From: UBA952 sp044361535
GTDB taxonomy: Bacteria; Bacteroidota; Bacteroidia; Flavobacteriales_D; Crocinitomicaceae
Direction: 5' to 3'
NCBI GenBank assembly: GCA_044361535.1
Contig: JBIKIQ010000012.1
Location: 35,716 to 99,715, forward strand
DNA: 64,000 nt
The position numbers were made by a program, and so were the translations under genes. The notes beneath the pieces were generated by a model, which saw nothing but the letters and a program-made list of their open reading frames with translations, was not told the origin of the DNA and searched no databases. Positions within the stretch are counted from its first letter, which is position 1. The number at the start of each line of letters is the position of its first letter. Positions 25,318-32,809 of this stretch are shown in pieces.

Positions 25318-27624
25318 TCAACGAATTACTTGAATTTCATCAATAAAAGTCCATGGAATATTCCCTTCTCCTGGCTGTCCAACTGGTATCGATTTCAAAG
25401 ATTCAATTGCAAATTTTATTTTACGAGTCTTTTGAGTCAATTGAAATGTTATTGTTTTAACTTGTTGATTTTCAATGATTTTCACATCCTTGCCCATCAA
25501 TTCTAGACCATTATCTAAAACAATCTTTACCTTTTGTGGAAAGTGAATCCACGAATTTTCATCTGAAAGAAAACTAATTGAAACTTCTGATTTGCCAATT
25601 TTTTTTAATAAATCTAGTTCAAGTAGTATTTCCTTTTTATTAAAACCAATCCATTCATTTCCTTTCCATGGTAAACTGCCAAATTGACCATCGACAAGGG
25701 TTAAATCTCCACTGTTGTAATTTGGACTTGGTTCTGTAATGAAATTTATGGGTAACCCGAGTGAATAAGAAGATTTCACTGAAATTTGATAAAGTGGTGA
25801 TTCATTCAAGGTTCGCAAATCATAGTTGTATCGAACTATGCCCTTCTTCCTCCTATTCATAGCAATTGCATTACCAGGAACTAAATTGAAGTTTCCACTT
25901 TCAGTATTAGATACAAGCTTTTTTTTATTTAATTGAACTTCTGATTTTGAATAAGAAATTTGAATATCATCAGTCTTAAGGCTTGAACCCACCTTAAATC
26001 GTACTCCTTTTTTCGTTTTTTGCCATTCAATTTCAGGAGCAAATGCTGTTTTTGAAAAATTTACATTTTTACTTTGTAGGTATTTAAAGTGATCATTTAC
26101 CAATATTGATTTAAATGTTTTATAATCAGATTTTTCTATCGACCATAGTGTTTGACTTAATGCAATTGCTCTTGGGTAGGTCATGTATTCTAATTTCTTA
26201 AAATCTGCGATGTATTCAGTCCACAAATTTGCTTGCCCACCTAATATGTACGAATGGTATTTCTTATCTAAATGGTCAGGAATAGGATTAAAATCGTATA
26301 CTTTTTCCAAGGAGGTGTAACCACCTATTGCCAGAGGCTCGTTCTTCTTACCTTGGTAATGATCAAAATAACAATGAGATCCTGGTGACATAACGACATA
26401 ATGTTCATGACGAGCAGCTTCAATTCCACCTTCAAAACCTCTCCACGACATAACTGCTGCATTTTGTGATAATCCACCTTCTAATATCTCATCCCAACCA
26501 ATGAGTTTTCTACCCTTCGAAGTAAGGTATTTATCCATTTTTTGAATGAAGTAACTTTGTAATTCGTGTTCATCTTTGAGATTATTTTCTAAAATAATTT
26601 TTTGACACTTTTGACATTCTTTCCATCTCTTCTTAGGTGCTTCATCACCTCCAATATGAATGTATTGACCAGGGAATAAAACAAGTACTTCATCCAGAAT
26701 TTTTTGTAAAAAAGTGATTGTTTCCTCTTGGGCGCAGAATATATCATCAAAAACACCCCAAAGTCCTTCAACACCTTGTTGTTTTCCAGAGCAACCATAT
26801 TCAGGGTATGCCGCCAATGCCGCTCTGCTGTGACCTGGCATTTCAATTTCAGGTACTATTGTAACGTATTTAGACGTAGCATAAGCAACAACCTCTTTTA
26901 TTTGTTCTTGTGTATAAAATCCACCATAACGCTCTTTGGTATAGGTTCTGGGTTTTGTTGTGTAATGATTGTCCACCGTGCTGTCTCGCCAAGCCCCAAT
27001 TTCAGTTAGTTTTGGAAATTGTTTAATTTCTATTCTCCAACCTTGATCGTCGGTCAAATGCCAATGAAAAGTATTGAATTTATACATCGACATTAAATCA
27101 ATATAGCGTTTCACCTCTTCAACTGTAAAAAAATGTCGTGAAACATCTAGGTGCAAACCTCTCCATTCAAATTTGGGATAATCTTTTACAAAGCATTTTT
27201 TAAGTTGGAAAGATTCAGAATTTGAATCAATTAATTGCATTAATGAATGAAATGCATAAAAACACGATGCTTCGGAAGAGTAAGAAATTAGAATATCATT
27301 CGATACATTGATTGTGTAGGAATCATGAATAACATTCACAAGTTTCTTAAACCTCAATTGTGGTTGATTGGAACTAAAAACAATTTCTAATTTATGATAC
27401 GTAAATGCAAGATCTACTAATTGATTTTTTAGATTAACTGGCAGTCCTGTAGAATCAACTCGTAAGGCTTTATCAAAGTTAATTGACTCATTCAATTCTT
27501 TATATGTAGAGGGTGTTGGAAGAATTGAGGAAACTTGACACAAGGTATTTTGAACATTCAAAAGAATGAAACAAAAACAAACAAGGAAGGAAATTCTTTT
27601 AATGAAGATACTAATTTTTAACAT
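25318..27624 (-). CDS. Secreted beta-N-acetylhexosaminidase, glycoside hydrolase family 20
   Basis: 768 residues. Signal peptide about 1-29, GH20b domain about 35-150, catalytic TIM barrel about 152-510 with WRGLHLDVSRHFF, FHWHLTDDQGWRIEI and the catalytic pair D327-E328 in HIGGDEAPK. A C-terminal beta-rich region (about 540-768) includes a chitobiase-type domain and a discoidin-like end. It removes terminal N-acetylglucosamine or N-acetylgalactosamine from glycans or chitooligosaccharides by substrate-assisted catalysis, in the periplasm or at the surface. There is no type IX sorting domain and no neighbouring SusC/SusD pair, so it is not part of a classical polysaccharide utilisation locus. 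Confidence 0.95.
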   Translation of the reverse strand: MLKISIFIKRISFLVCFCFILLNVQNTLCQVSSILPTPSTYKELNESINFDKALRVDSTGLPVNLKNQLVDLAFTYHKLEIVFSSNQPQLRFKKLVNVIHDSYTINVSNDILISYSSEASCFYAFHSLMQLIDSNSESFQLKKCFVKDYPKFEWRGLHLDVSRHFFTVEEVKRYIDLMSMYKFNTFHWHLTDDQGWRIEIKQFPKLTEIGAWRDSTVDNHYTTKPRTYTKERYGGFYTQEQIKEVVAYATSKYVTIVPEIEMPGHSRAALAAYPEYGCSGKQQGVEGLWGVFDDIFCAQEETITFLQKILDEVLVLFPGQYIHIGGDEAPKKRWKECQKCQKIILENNLKDEHELQSYFIQKMDKYLTSKGRKLIGWDEILEGGLSQNAAVMSWRGFEGGIEAARHEHYVVMSPGSHCYFDHYQGKKNEPLAIGGYTSLEKVYDFNPIPDHLDKKYHSYILGGQANLWTEYIADFKKLEYMTYPRAIALSQTLWSIEKSDYKTFKSILVNDHFKYLQSKNVNFSKTAFAPEIEWQKTKKGVRFKVGSSLKTDDIQISYSKSEVQLNKKKLVSNTESGNFNLVPGNAIAMNRRKKGIVRYNYDLRTLNESPLYQISVKSSYSLGLPINFITEPSPNYNSGDLTLVDGQFGSLPWKGNEWIGFNKKEILLELDLLKKIGKSEVSISFLSDENSWIHFPQKVKIVLDNGLELMGKDVKIIENQQVKTITFQLTQKTRKIKFAIESLKSIPVGQPGEGNIPWTFIDEIQVIR

Positions 27625-27674
27625 ATTCCCATAACTTGTAAAATTACTTTACTTTTTGGATTTTTGAAATGTTA

Positions 27675-29402
27675 TTATTCGCTCCACAATTTCAAAGCAA
27701 CTTCCTGTTCGCTATTTTTGTTTTCTAAAGGAATCACAAAATAATAACCATAGAAAAATCGCTGAACTTCATTAAGTGAAAGTGTCCTGATTTTTCCTTC
27801 ACGAAGGAAAGTGATTTCTTTTTTATCTTCAGCAAAATAGAACAACCAGGATTCAATATCATTATTAAGAACAAATCCATTAACACCTATTATTTCATCA
27901 CCCAAACGCATTCCGCCTAATTCAGCTGGACCATCTGGATACATTGATGCAAGTTGAAATGATTTACCTAAAGGTATTAATTTCATCCCTAATTGGCTTT
28001 CTGAATAGAGTACTGACGGCTTTCTTTGCAATTCAAGACCAAGATATTTAAGTGATTCGATTATAATCGATTCATAGGGTTGAGTACCATGAACAAAATC
28101 TATAAAAAATGACTTAAAAGAAATACCCGAAACTTTTTCTAGGGTAGTTAAATAATCGCTCTCTGTTATTCCCTTTCCTTGCTTGGCAAAGTCAAAATAC
28201 AGCTGCTTCATCACTTCATCCAATCCAAATTTGTTTTGCGTGGCTTTTCTTATTTTTACATCGGTAACAAAGGCCAACAAACAACCCTCTGTGTATATGG
28301 AAACTTTTCTTCCTGGCACCCCAGGAACATAGCCATCTAACCACGTATCAAAGGAAGATTGTGCAACGGAATAATTAAATCTAGCAGGATTGTCAAAATG
28401 TTTTTGAAGCTGCGTCTTGAATTCTGCCAAATATTGTTCAAGTGAAAAAACACCACTTTTGAGCAAGAATAAGTCACCCATATAAGTGGTTATTCCTTCG
28501 TAAATATAGCCCAGTTCCGAATAGTTTTCTTGTTTAAAATCGTACGGCCACATGGCTGCTGGTCTCAATGCTTTAACATTCCATGTATGATACAATTCAT
28601 GAGATGAAACACCAAGTAATTCTTTGTATAAACTCTTGAAAACTTCATACGTCGGTCCTAAGGTGATAACGGTACTTTTGCAGTGTTCTACACCGTGATA
28701 GGCTTTTGTTGGTAGTATTTGAATCAAGAAATGATATTCGGAAACCGGAAATTCAATGAATTTTTCAATTTGTTTTTTTGAAAAAGCCGTAAAATCATTC
28801 AGAATTCGCTCCCAATCAGGTTTTATTTCACCGTTAAACCAAACGTAAAACTTGATTGAATTCACTTCATACGTTTTACATTGAAGAATCGGAGAACAAA
28901 TAAATGGTGAATCAGCTAATTCATCAAAATTGGCAGCTATTCGATTTGAATTTTCTCCTTCAAGTGATGTTGCAGTTTTCCATGATTCAGGTATATTCAA
29001 CTTAATTTCGCATGGTAAATGTTGCGTTTCATTTGTAAATACACAGCAGTTAACAGGATTTACATACAATTGATTATCAGACAAAAACGTTGATCCCGCA
29101 TTTAATTCGGCAGCGTAATAGGAATATTCAACTGAAATAAAATGCGTTTCTGAGGTAGCAATTTCCCAAGTATCTTTATTTACCTTTTGAAAAGAAATTT
29201 CATTCTGTTTATCATTGTAAACCTTAAATCGATTTATATTTTTCGCGAAATTACCCAATTCATATCGTCCAGGACGCCAAGAAGGTAAATGAACGTGAGT
29301 TATTTCTTTCGTAACAGGTATTTCAACCTTAACTTGAACGTATTGTTTATTTCGTTCTTCTGCTGAAAAAGAATAGCGAACAACTGCTTCTTCCATGTCC
29401 AA
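27675..29402 (-). CDS. M61-family aminopeptidase with PDZ domain
   Basis: 575 residues. The zinc motif HELYH is at 268-272 with the downstream glutamate in YIYEGITTYMGDLFLL as third ligand, preceded by the family N-terminal beta-domain (about 5-175). A PDZ domain covers about 455-540 (LGMKLIPLGKSFQLASMYPDGPAELGGMRLGDEIIGVNG, cited in parts: GMRLGDEIIGVNG). M61 enzymes are glycyl/alanyl aminopeptidases. No signal peptide is seen, so a cytoplasmic place is likely. It starts six bases after the ABC-F gene's stop and the two probably form an operon. Confidence 0.92.
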   Translation of the reverse strand: MDMEEAVVRYSFSAEERNKQYVQVKVEIPVTKEITHVHLPSWRPGRYELGNFAKNINRFKVYNDKQNEISFQKVNKDTWEIATSETHFISVEYSYYAAELNAGSTFLSDNQLYVNPVNCCVFTNETQHLPCEIKLNIPESWKTATSLEGENSNRIAANFDELADSPFICSPILQCKTYEVNSIKFYVWFNGEIKPDWERILNDFTAFSKKQIEKFIEFPVSEYHFLIQILPTKAYHGVEHCKSTVITLGPTYEVFKSLYKELLGVSSHELYHTWNVKALRPAAMWPYDFKQENYSELGYIYEGITTYMGDLFLLKSGVFSLEQYLAEFKTQLQKHFDNPARFNYSVAQSSFDTWLDGYVPGVPGRKVSIYTEGCLLAFVTDVKIRKATQNKFGLDEVMKQLYFDFAKQGKGITESDYLTTLEKVSGISFKSFFIDFVHGTQPYESIIIESLKYLGLELQRKPSVLYSESQLGMKLIPLGKSFQLASMYPDGPAELGGMRLGDEIIGVNGFVLNNDIESWLFYFAEDKKEITFLREGKIRTLSLNEVQRFFYGYYFVIPLENKNSEQEVALKLWSE

Positions 29403-29408
29403 TAGCGT

Positions 29409-31034
29409 TTAAGCGTACAATTCCTCTTGCAACTGAGTTATTTTTGAATCAGCCAAGTAATCATCATACGGCATCATTTTATCTATTATTCCGGTTGGCG
29501 TTAGTTCAATTATTCGATTTGCAACCGTGTTTACTAATTCGTGGTCATGAGAAGTAAATAGCAAAACACCCGGAAAATCGCGCATTGCATTGTTCAAAGC
29601 TGTAATGGATTCCAAATCAAGGTGATTCGTAGGCTCATCCATAATTAATAAATTTGCTTTTGCCAACATCATTTTAGACATCATACAACGTACTTTTTCA
29701 CCTCCAGAAAGAACATTTGCCGTTTTCATTGCTTCTTCCCCGGTAAATAACATTCGACCTAAGAAAGTTCTTAAGTACACTTCTTCTTTCTCTTCATCCG
29801 TATGCGCATATTGACGCAGCCAGTCAATCAAGGAGGTTTTATCTTCAAAATATTCGTGGTTATCATTTGGAATATATGCTGTCGAAATTGTTGTTCCGAA
29901 TGTGAATTCGCCTGAATCTGCTTTCATTCTACCATTAAGAATTTCATAAAAGCTCGTCAGTGCAACAGAGTTTTTAGAAATAAACGCAATTTTATCGCCT
30001 TTATTCACAATGATATTTACACCTTTAAACAGCTGTACCCCTTCTTCCGTTTTCTTGGATAGATTTTCAACTGATAAAATTTGATTACCCGCATCTCGAT
30101 CTTGGTGAAAGGTAATTCCAGGATATCTTCTTGATGAAGGTTTTATTTCTTCCAAATCCAAGTTATCCAACATTTTACGACGACTTGTTGCTTGTTTAGA
30201 TTTTGCGGCATTTGCAGAAAAACGAGCAATAAATTCCATCAATTCTTTTTTCTTTTCCTCTGCTTTTTTGTTCTTGTCTGAACGTTGGCGTGCTGCTAAT
30301 TGAGAAGATTGATACCAGAACGAATAATTTCCGGTGAACAAGTTCAATTTGCTAAAGTCAATATCCACGATATGCGTGCAAACCGTATCCAAAAAGTGAC
30401 GGTCATGCGATACAACGATAACGGTATTTCGGAAATCCATCAAAAAGTCTTCCAACCAACCAATCGTTTTCAAATCGAGGTCGTTTGTTGGCTCATCGAG
30501 AATTAACACATCCGGATTTCCAAACAAGGCTTGCGCCAATAAAACACGAACTTTTAACTCGTTTGGCAAGTCAGCCATTAGTGAATAATGATAAGATTCA
30601 GTAATGCCTAGGTTACTTAGTAGAGTTGCAGCATCTGTTTCTGCATTCCAACCTTCTAAATCAGCAAATTCAGCTTCTAATTCAGCTGTTCGCATCCCGT
30701 CTTCGTCTGAAAAATCAGGCTTTGAATACAAAGCATCCTTTTCAACCATGATTTCATACAAGCGTTTATGCCCCATTATCACTGTCTGTAAAACAGGAAA
30801 CTCATCAAAAGCAAAGTGATTCTGATTCAACACCGCCATTCTTTTTCCAGGTTCGAGATCAATTCGACCTGTTGTTGGATCTTGATCGCCGGTTAAAATC
30901 TTCAAAAAGGTTGATTTTCCTGCACCATTAGCGCCAATAACACCGTAGCAATTTCCATTAACAAATTTGATATTTACTTCGTCAAAAAGAACTCGTTTAC
31001 CGAATTGAAGAGAGACATTACTTACATTAAGCAT
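29409..31034 (-). CDS. ABC-F family ATPase (YbiT-like)
   Basis: 541 residues with two ATP-binding domains and no membrane segment, so an ABC-F ribosome-associated factor rather than a transporter. Domain 1 has an intact Walker A (GANGAGKST, 34-42) and Walker B VLILDEPTNDLDL, but its signature is degenerate (LPNELKVRVLL). Domain 2 is the mirror image: Walker A is degenerate (SKNSVALTS) while the signature LSGGEKVR and Walker B LLIMDEPTNHLDL are intact. One composite ATP site should work and the other not. The inter-domain linker is lysine-rich (about 235-285). It precedes the M61 gene by six bases. Confidence 0.94.
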   Translation of the reverse strand: MLNVSNVSLQFGKRVLFDEVNIKFVNGNCYGVIGANGAGKSTFLKILTGDQDPTTGRIDLEPGKRMAVLNQNHFAFDEFPVLQTVIMGHKRLYEIMVEKDALYSKPDFSDEDGMRTAELEAEFADLEGWNAETDAATLLSNLGITESYHYSLMADLPNELKVRVLLAQALFGNPDVLILDEPTNDLDLKTIGWLEDFLMDFRNTVIVVSHDRHFLDTVCTHIVDIDFSKLNLFTGNYSFWYQSSQLAARQRSDKNKKAEEKKKELMEFIARFSANAAKSKQATSRRKMLDNLDLEEIKPSSRRYPGITFHQDRDAGNQILSVENLSKKTEEGVQLFKGVNIIVNKGDKIAFISKNSVALTSFYEILNGRMKADSGEFTFGTTISTAYIPNDNHEYFEDKTSLIDWLRQYAHTDEEKEEVYLRTFLGRMLFTGEEAMKTANVLSGGEKVRCMMSKMMLAKANLLIMDEPTNHLDLESITALNNAMRDFPGVLLFTSHDHELVNTVANRIIELTPTGIIDKMMPYDDYLADSKITQLQEELYA

Positions 31035-31048
31035 ACTTAAAATTTTTG

Positions 31049-31056
31049 CAAATGTA
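31049..31056 (-). promoter_or_regulatory. Candidate -7 box of the ABC-F gene (TACATTTG)
   Basis: Minus-strand TACATTTG matches TAnnTTTG and ends 14 bases before the ATG at 31034. Confidence 0.5.
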
Positions 31057-31122
31057 CGATAAATAAAGGGAATTAATAATGCGGAATGTCATTCTAATAA
31101 ACTTTAAAATCATTTAACTTGT

Positions 31123-31130
31123 TAAATTTG
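31123..31130 (+). promoter_or_regulatory. Candidate -7 box of the pirin gene (TAAATTTG)
   Basis: TAAATTTG matches TAnnTTTG, 16 bases before the pirin ATG, in the gap between two divergent genes. Confidence 0.5.
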
Positions 31131-31146
31131 TCTTATAAAATTAAAT

Positions 31147-32025
31147 ATGTCGATAAAAAAAATTGAAGTCATCGTTCCTCCTCGTGAACCGCACTTTGTT
31201 GGTGATGGATTTCGCGTTCATAATTTTATTCCAAGTGCCTATCGCTTGGATATGCAACGAATGGATCCATTTATCATGTTGGATTACAATTCACGCTTTT
31301 ATTTCCCGCCAAGTGATAAACCACTTGGAGTTGGTGTTCATCCGCACATAGGGTTTGAAACGGTAACAATTGCATACAAAGGAAGAGTAGCGCATCATGA
31401 CAGTGCAGGTGGTGGTGGAATTATTGGAGAGGGAGATGTTCAATGGATGACTGCTGCCTCAGGAGTGTTACATAAAGAATACCACGAAGAAACATTTAGT
31501 AAGGAAGGTGGCGAATTTCAGATGGTTCAACTTTGGGTAAATCTTCCTGCTAAAGATAAAATGTCAAGACCCAAATACCAAGCAATATCAAACCAAGAAA
31601 TGGGAATTGTAGAACTTGAAAATAACGGTGGAATTATTGAAATTATTGCAGGTGAATATCGCAATGTAAAAGGCCCAGCGAGTACCTTTACGCCAATTTA
31701 TATGTTGAATGCGAAACTTACCGAGCAAGGGGAAGCAGAATTCAATTTTCCGGCAAACTCCAATACGGCTTTGCTTGTTGTGGAAGGAGAAATTGAGGTA
31801 AATGAATCCGCGACTATTCCGCTAGATCATTTTGTATTATTTGAGAATGAAGGTGAGCAGTTTACCGTAAAAGGATTAAAAAAATCAACCGTATTAATAT
31901 TATCTGGTCAACCAATCAATGAACCTATTGCTGCGCACGGACCGTTTGTTATGAACACACGACAAGAACTTGTGGAAGCATTTCAGGACTTTCAGAATGG
32001 AAAGTTTGGGTATTTGGAGGATTGA
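31147..32025 (+). CDS. Pirin family protein
   Basis: 292-residue bicupin. The N-terminal cupin has the family signature HPHIGFETVTIAYKGRVAHHDSAG (cited in parts: HPHIGFETVT; VAHHDSAGGGG) with the histidines that bind the metal, and WMTAASGVLHKEYHEE adds the remaining ligands. The C-terminal Pirin_C domain follows from about residue 185. Bacterial pirins have been linked to quercetin dioxygenase activity or to regulation of pyruvate metabolism; the role here is unknown. It is transcribed divergently from the ABC-F gene. Confidence 0.93.
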   Translation: MSIKKIEVIVPPREPHFVGDGFRVHNFIPSAYRLDMQRMDPFIMLDYNSRFYFPPSDKPLGVGVHPHIGFETVTIAYKGRVAHHDSAGGGGIIGEGDVQWMTAASGVLHKEYHEETFSKEGGEFQMVQLWVNLPAKDKMSRPKYQAISNQEMGIVELENNGGIIEIIAGEYRNVKGPASTFTPIYMLNAKLTEQGEAEFNFPANSNTALLVVEGEIEVNESATIPLDHFVLFENEGEQFTVKGLKKSTVLILSGQPINEPIAAHGPFVMNTRQELVEAFQDFQNGKFGYLED

Positions 32026-32039
32026 TTTTATTAAGAAAA

Positions 32040-32624
32040 TCAACATCTATAAGGATGATGTTCTTCCCATTTTTTCATGGGATAAAAAAGGTTTATTCTC
32101 AGTGTAAACCCATGCGAGGGAAGTATTCGAATTCCGCTATTAATTTTCAATGCATAGGAGTAAAAGAATTCTCCCACGATAAAAGAAAAACCAAGCGACG
32201 GCTTGATATATTGAACTTGATTTGTTAAATCATAAATATAATCTCCTCTAATGCCTGCCGAAAAAGGTGGGAAATAGAAAAAGTTGTACCCGTAATAAAT
32301 TCTTGCGCTTTGAGCTAAAACCCCGGATTTTGAAGAAAGCCCATATCCTACTCCCCATGAATTGGTTTTAAAAATACAACCAGCACCTCCACAAAAATTC
32401 CGTTTATAACTTCTACCTAAACCTATTTCAAAATCATGTGAAGATCCAACAGTATAACCAATTGGAAAATGCCAAGAATTCCCCCAAAACTTCGATTTTA
32501 CTTTGTTGTCAATAACCATATAATGTGTATCCCTGTGAGTGCTATCTCCATGAATGTGTATTTGACCAAAAATGGATGAAAAATTGAGAACACAAAGAAA
32601 AATGAAAAGATATTTTGATAGCAT
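32040..32624 (-). CDS. Small secreted, probably outer-membrane beta-barrel protein of unknown function
   Basis: 194 residues from ATG 32624 (MLSKYLFIFLCVLNFSSIFGQ is cited as a signal peptide ending near residue 21). The extension upstream starts with TTG and runs into non-coding-looking sequence, so it is not used. After a histidine-rich stretch (IHIHGDSTHRDTHY) the protein has alternating aromatic and glycine residues typical of beta-strands (SWGVGYGLSSK, ARIYYGYNFFYFPPFSAG) and ends HGFTLRINLFYP, as in small barrels. No family recognised. It converges with the pirin gene, 14 bases apart, without a visible terminator. Confidence 0.7.
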   Translation of the reverse strand: MLSKYLFIFLCVLNFSSIFGQIHIHGDSTHRDTHYMVIDNKVKSKFWGNSWHFPIGYTVGSSHDFEIGLGRSYKRNFCGGAGCIFKTNSWGVGYGLSSKSGVLAQSARIYYGYNFFYFPPFSAGIRGDYIYDLTNQVQYIKPSLGFSFIVGEFFYSYALKINSGIRILPSHGFTLRINLFYPMKKWEEHHPYRC

Positions 32625-32753
32625 AATTGATAAGTCAAACGATCTGAGGACAGTTTTATTCAAGCTTGCTGAAAATAAAAACAATATTAACAATTACTTT
32701 CATTTTGTTCAAAAACTGTTTTACTTTTTTAAATGAGTGCGCTAATTTTCAAT

Positions 32754-32761
32754 TAAATTTG
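32754..32761 (+). promoter_or_regulatory. Candidate -7 box of carB (TAAATTTG)
   Basis: TAAATTTG matches TAnnTTTG and predicts a leader of about 43 bases before the carB ATG, which is long for this window and contains a perfect palindrome. Confidence 0.55.
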
Positions 32762-32773
32762 TGCTCAATTTGC

Positions 32774-32787
32774 AGCGAACGTTCGCT
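32774..32787 (+). promoter_or_regulatory. 14-bp perfect palindrome in the carB leader
   Basis: AGCGAACGTTCGCT is a perfect 14-bp palindrome between the predicted transcription start and the carB ATG. It has the form of an operator bound by a dimeric repressor. A fold as RNA hairpin is less attractive because the centre has no loop. No regulator can be named. Confidence 0.4.
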
Positions 32788-32809
32788 TCGAAGAATGTAA
32801 ATTGAAAAT

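Noticed and set aside
32625..32693. TTG-initiated extension of the small barrel protein
   Set aside because: A strong signal peptide begins at the internal ATG 32624, so the extension would bury it.
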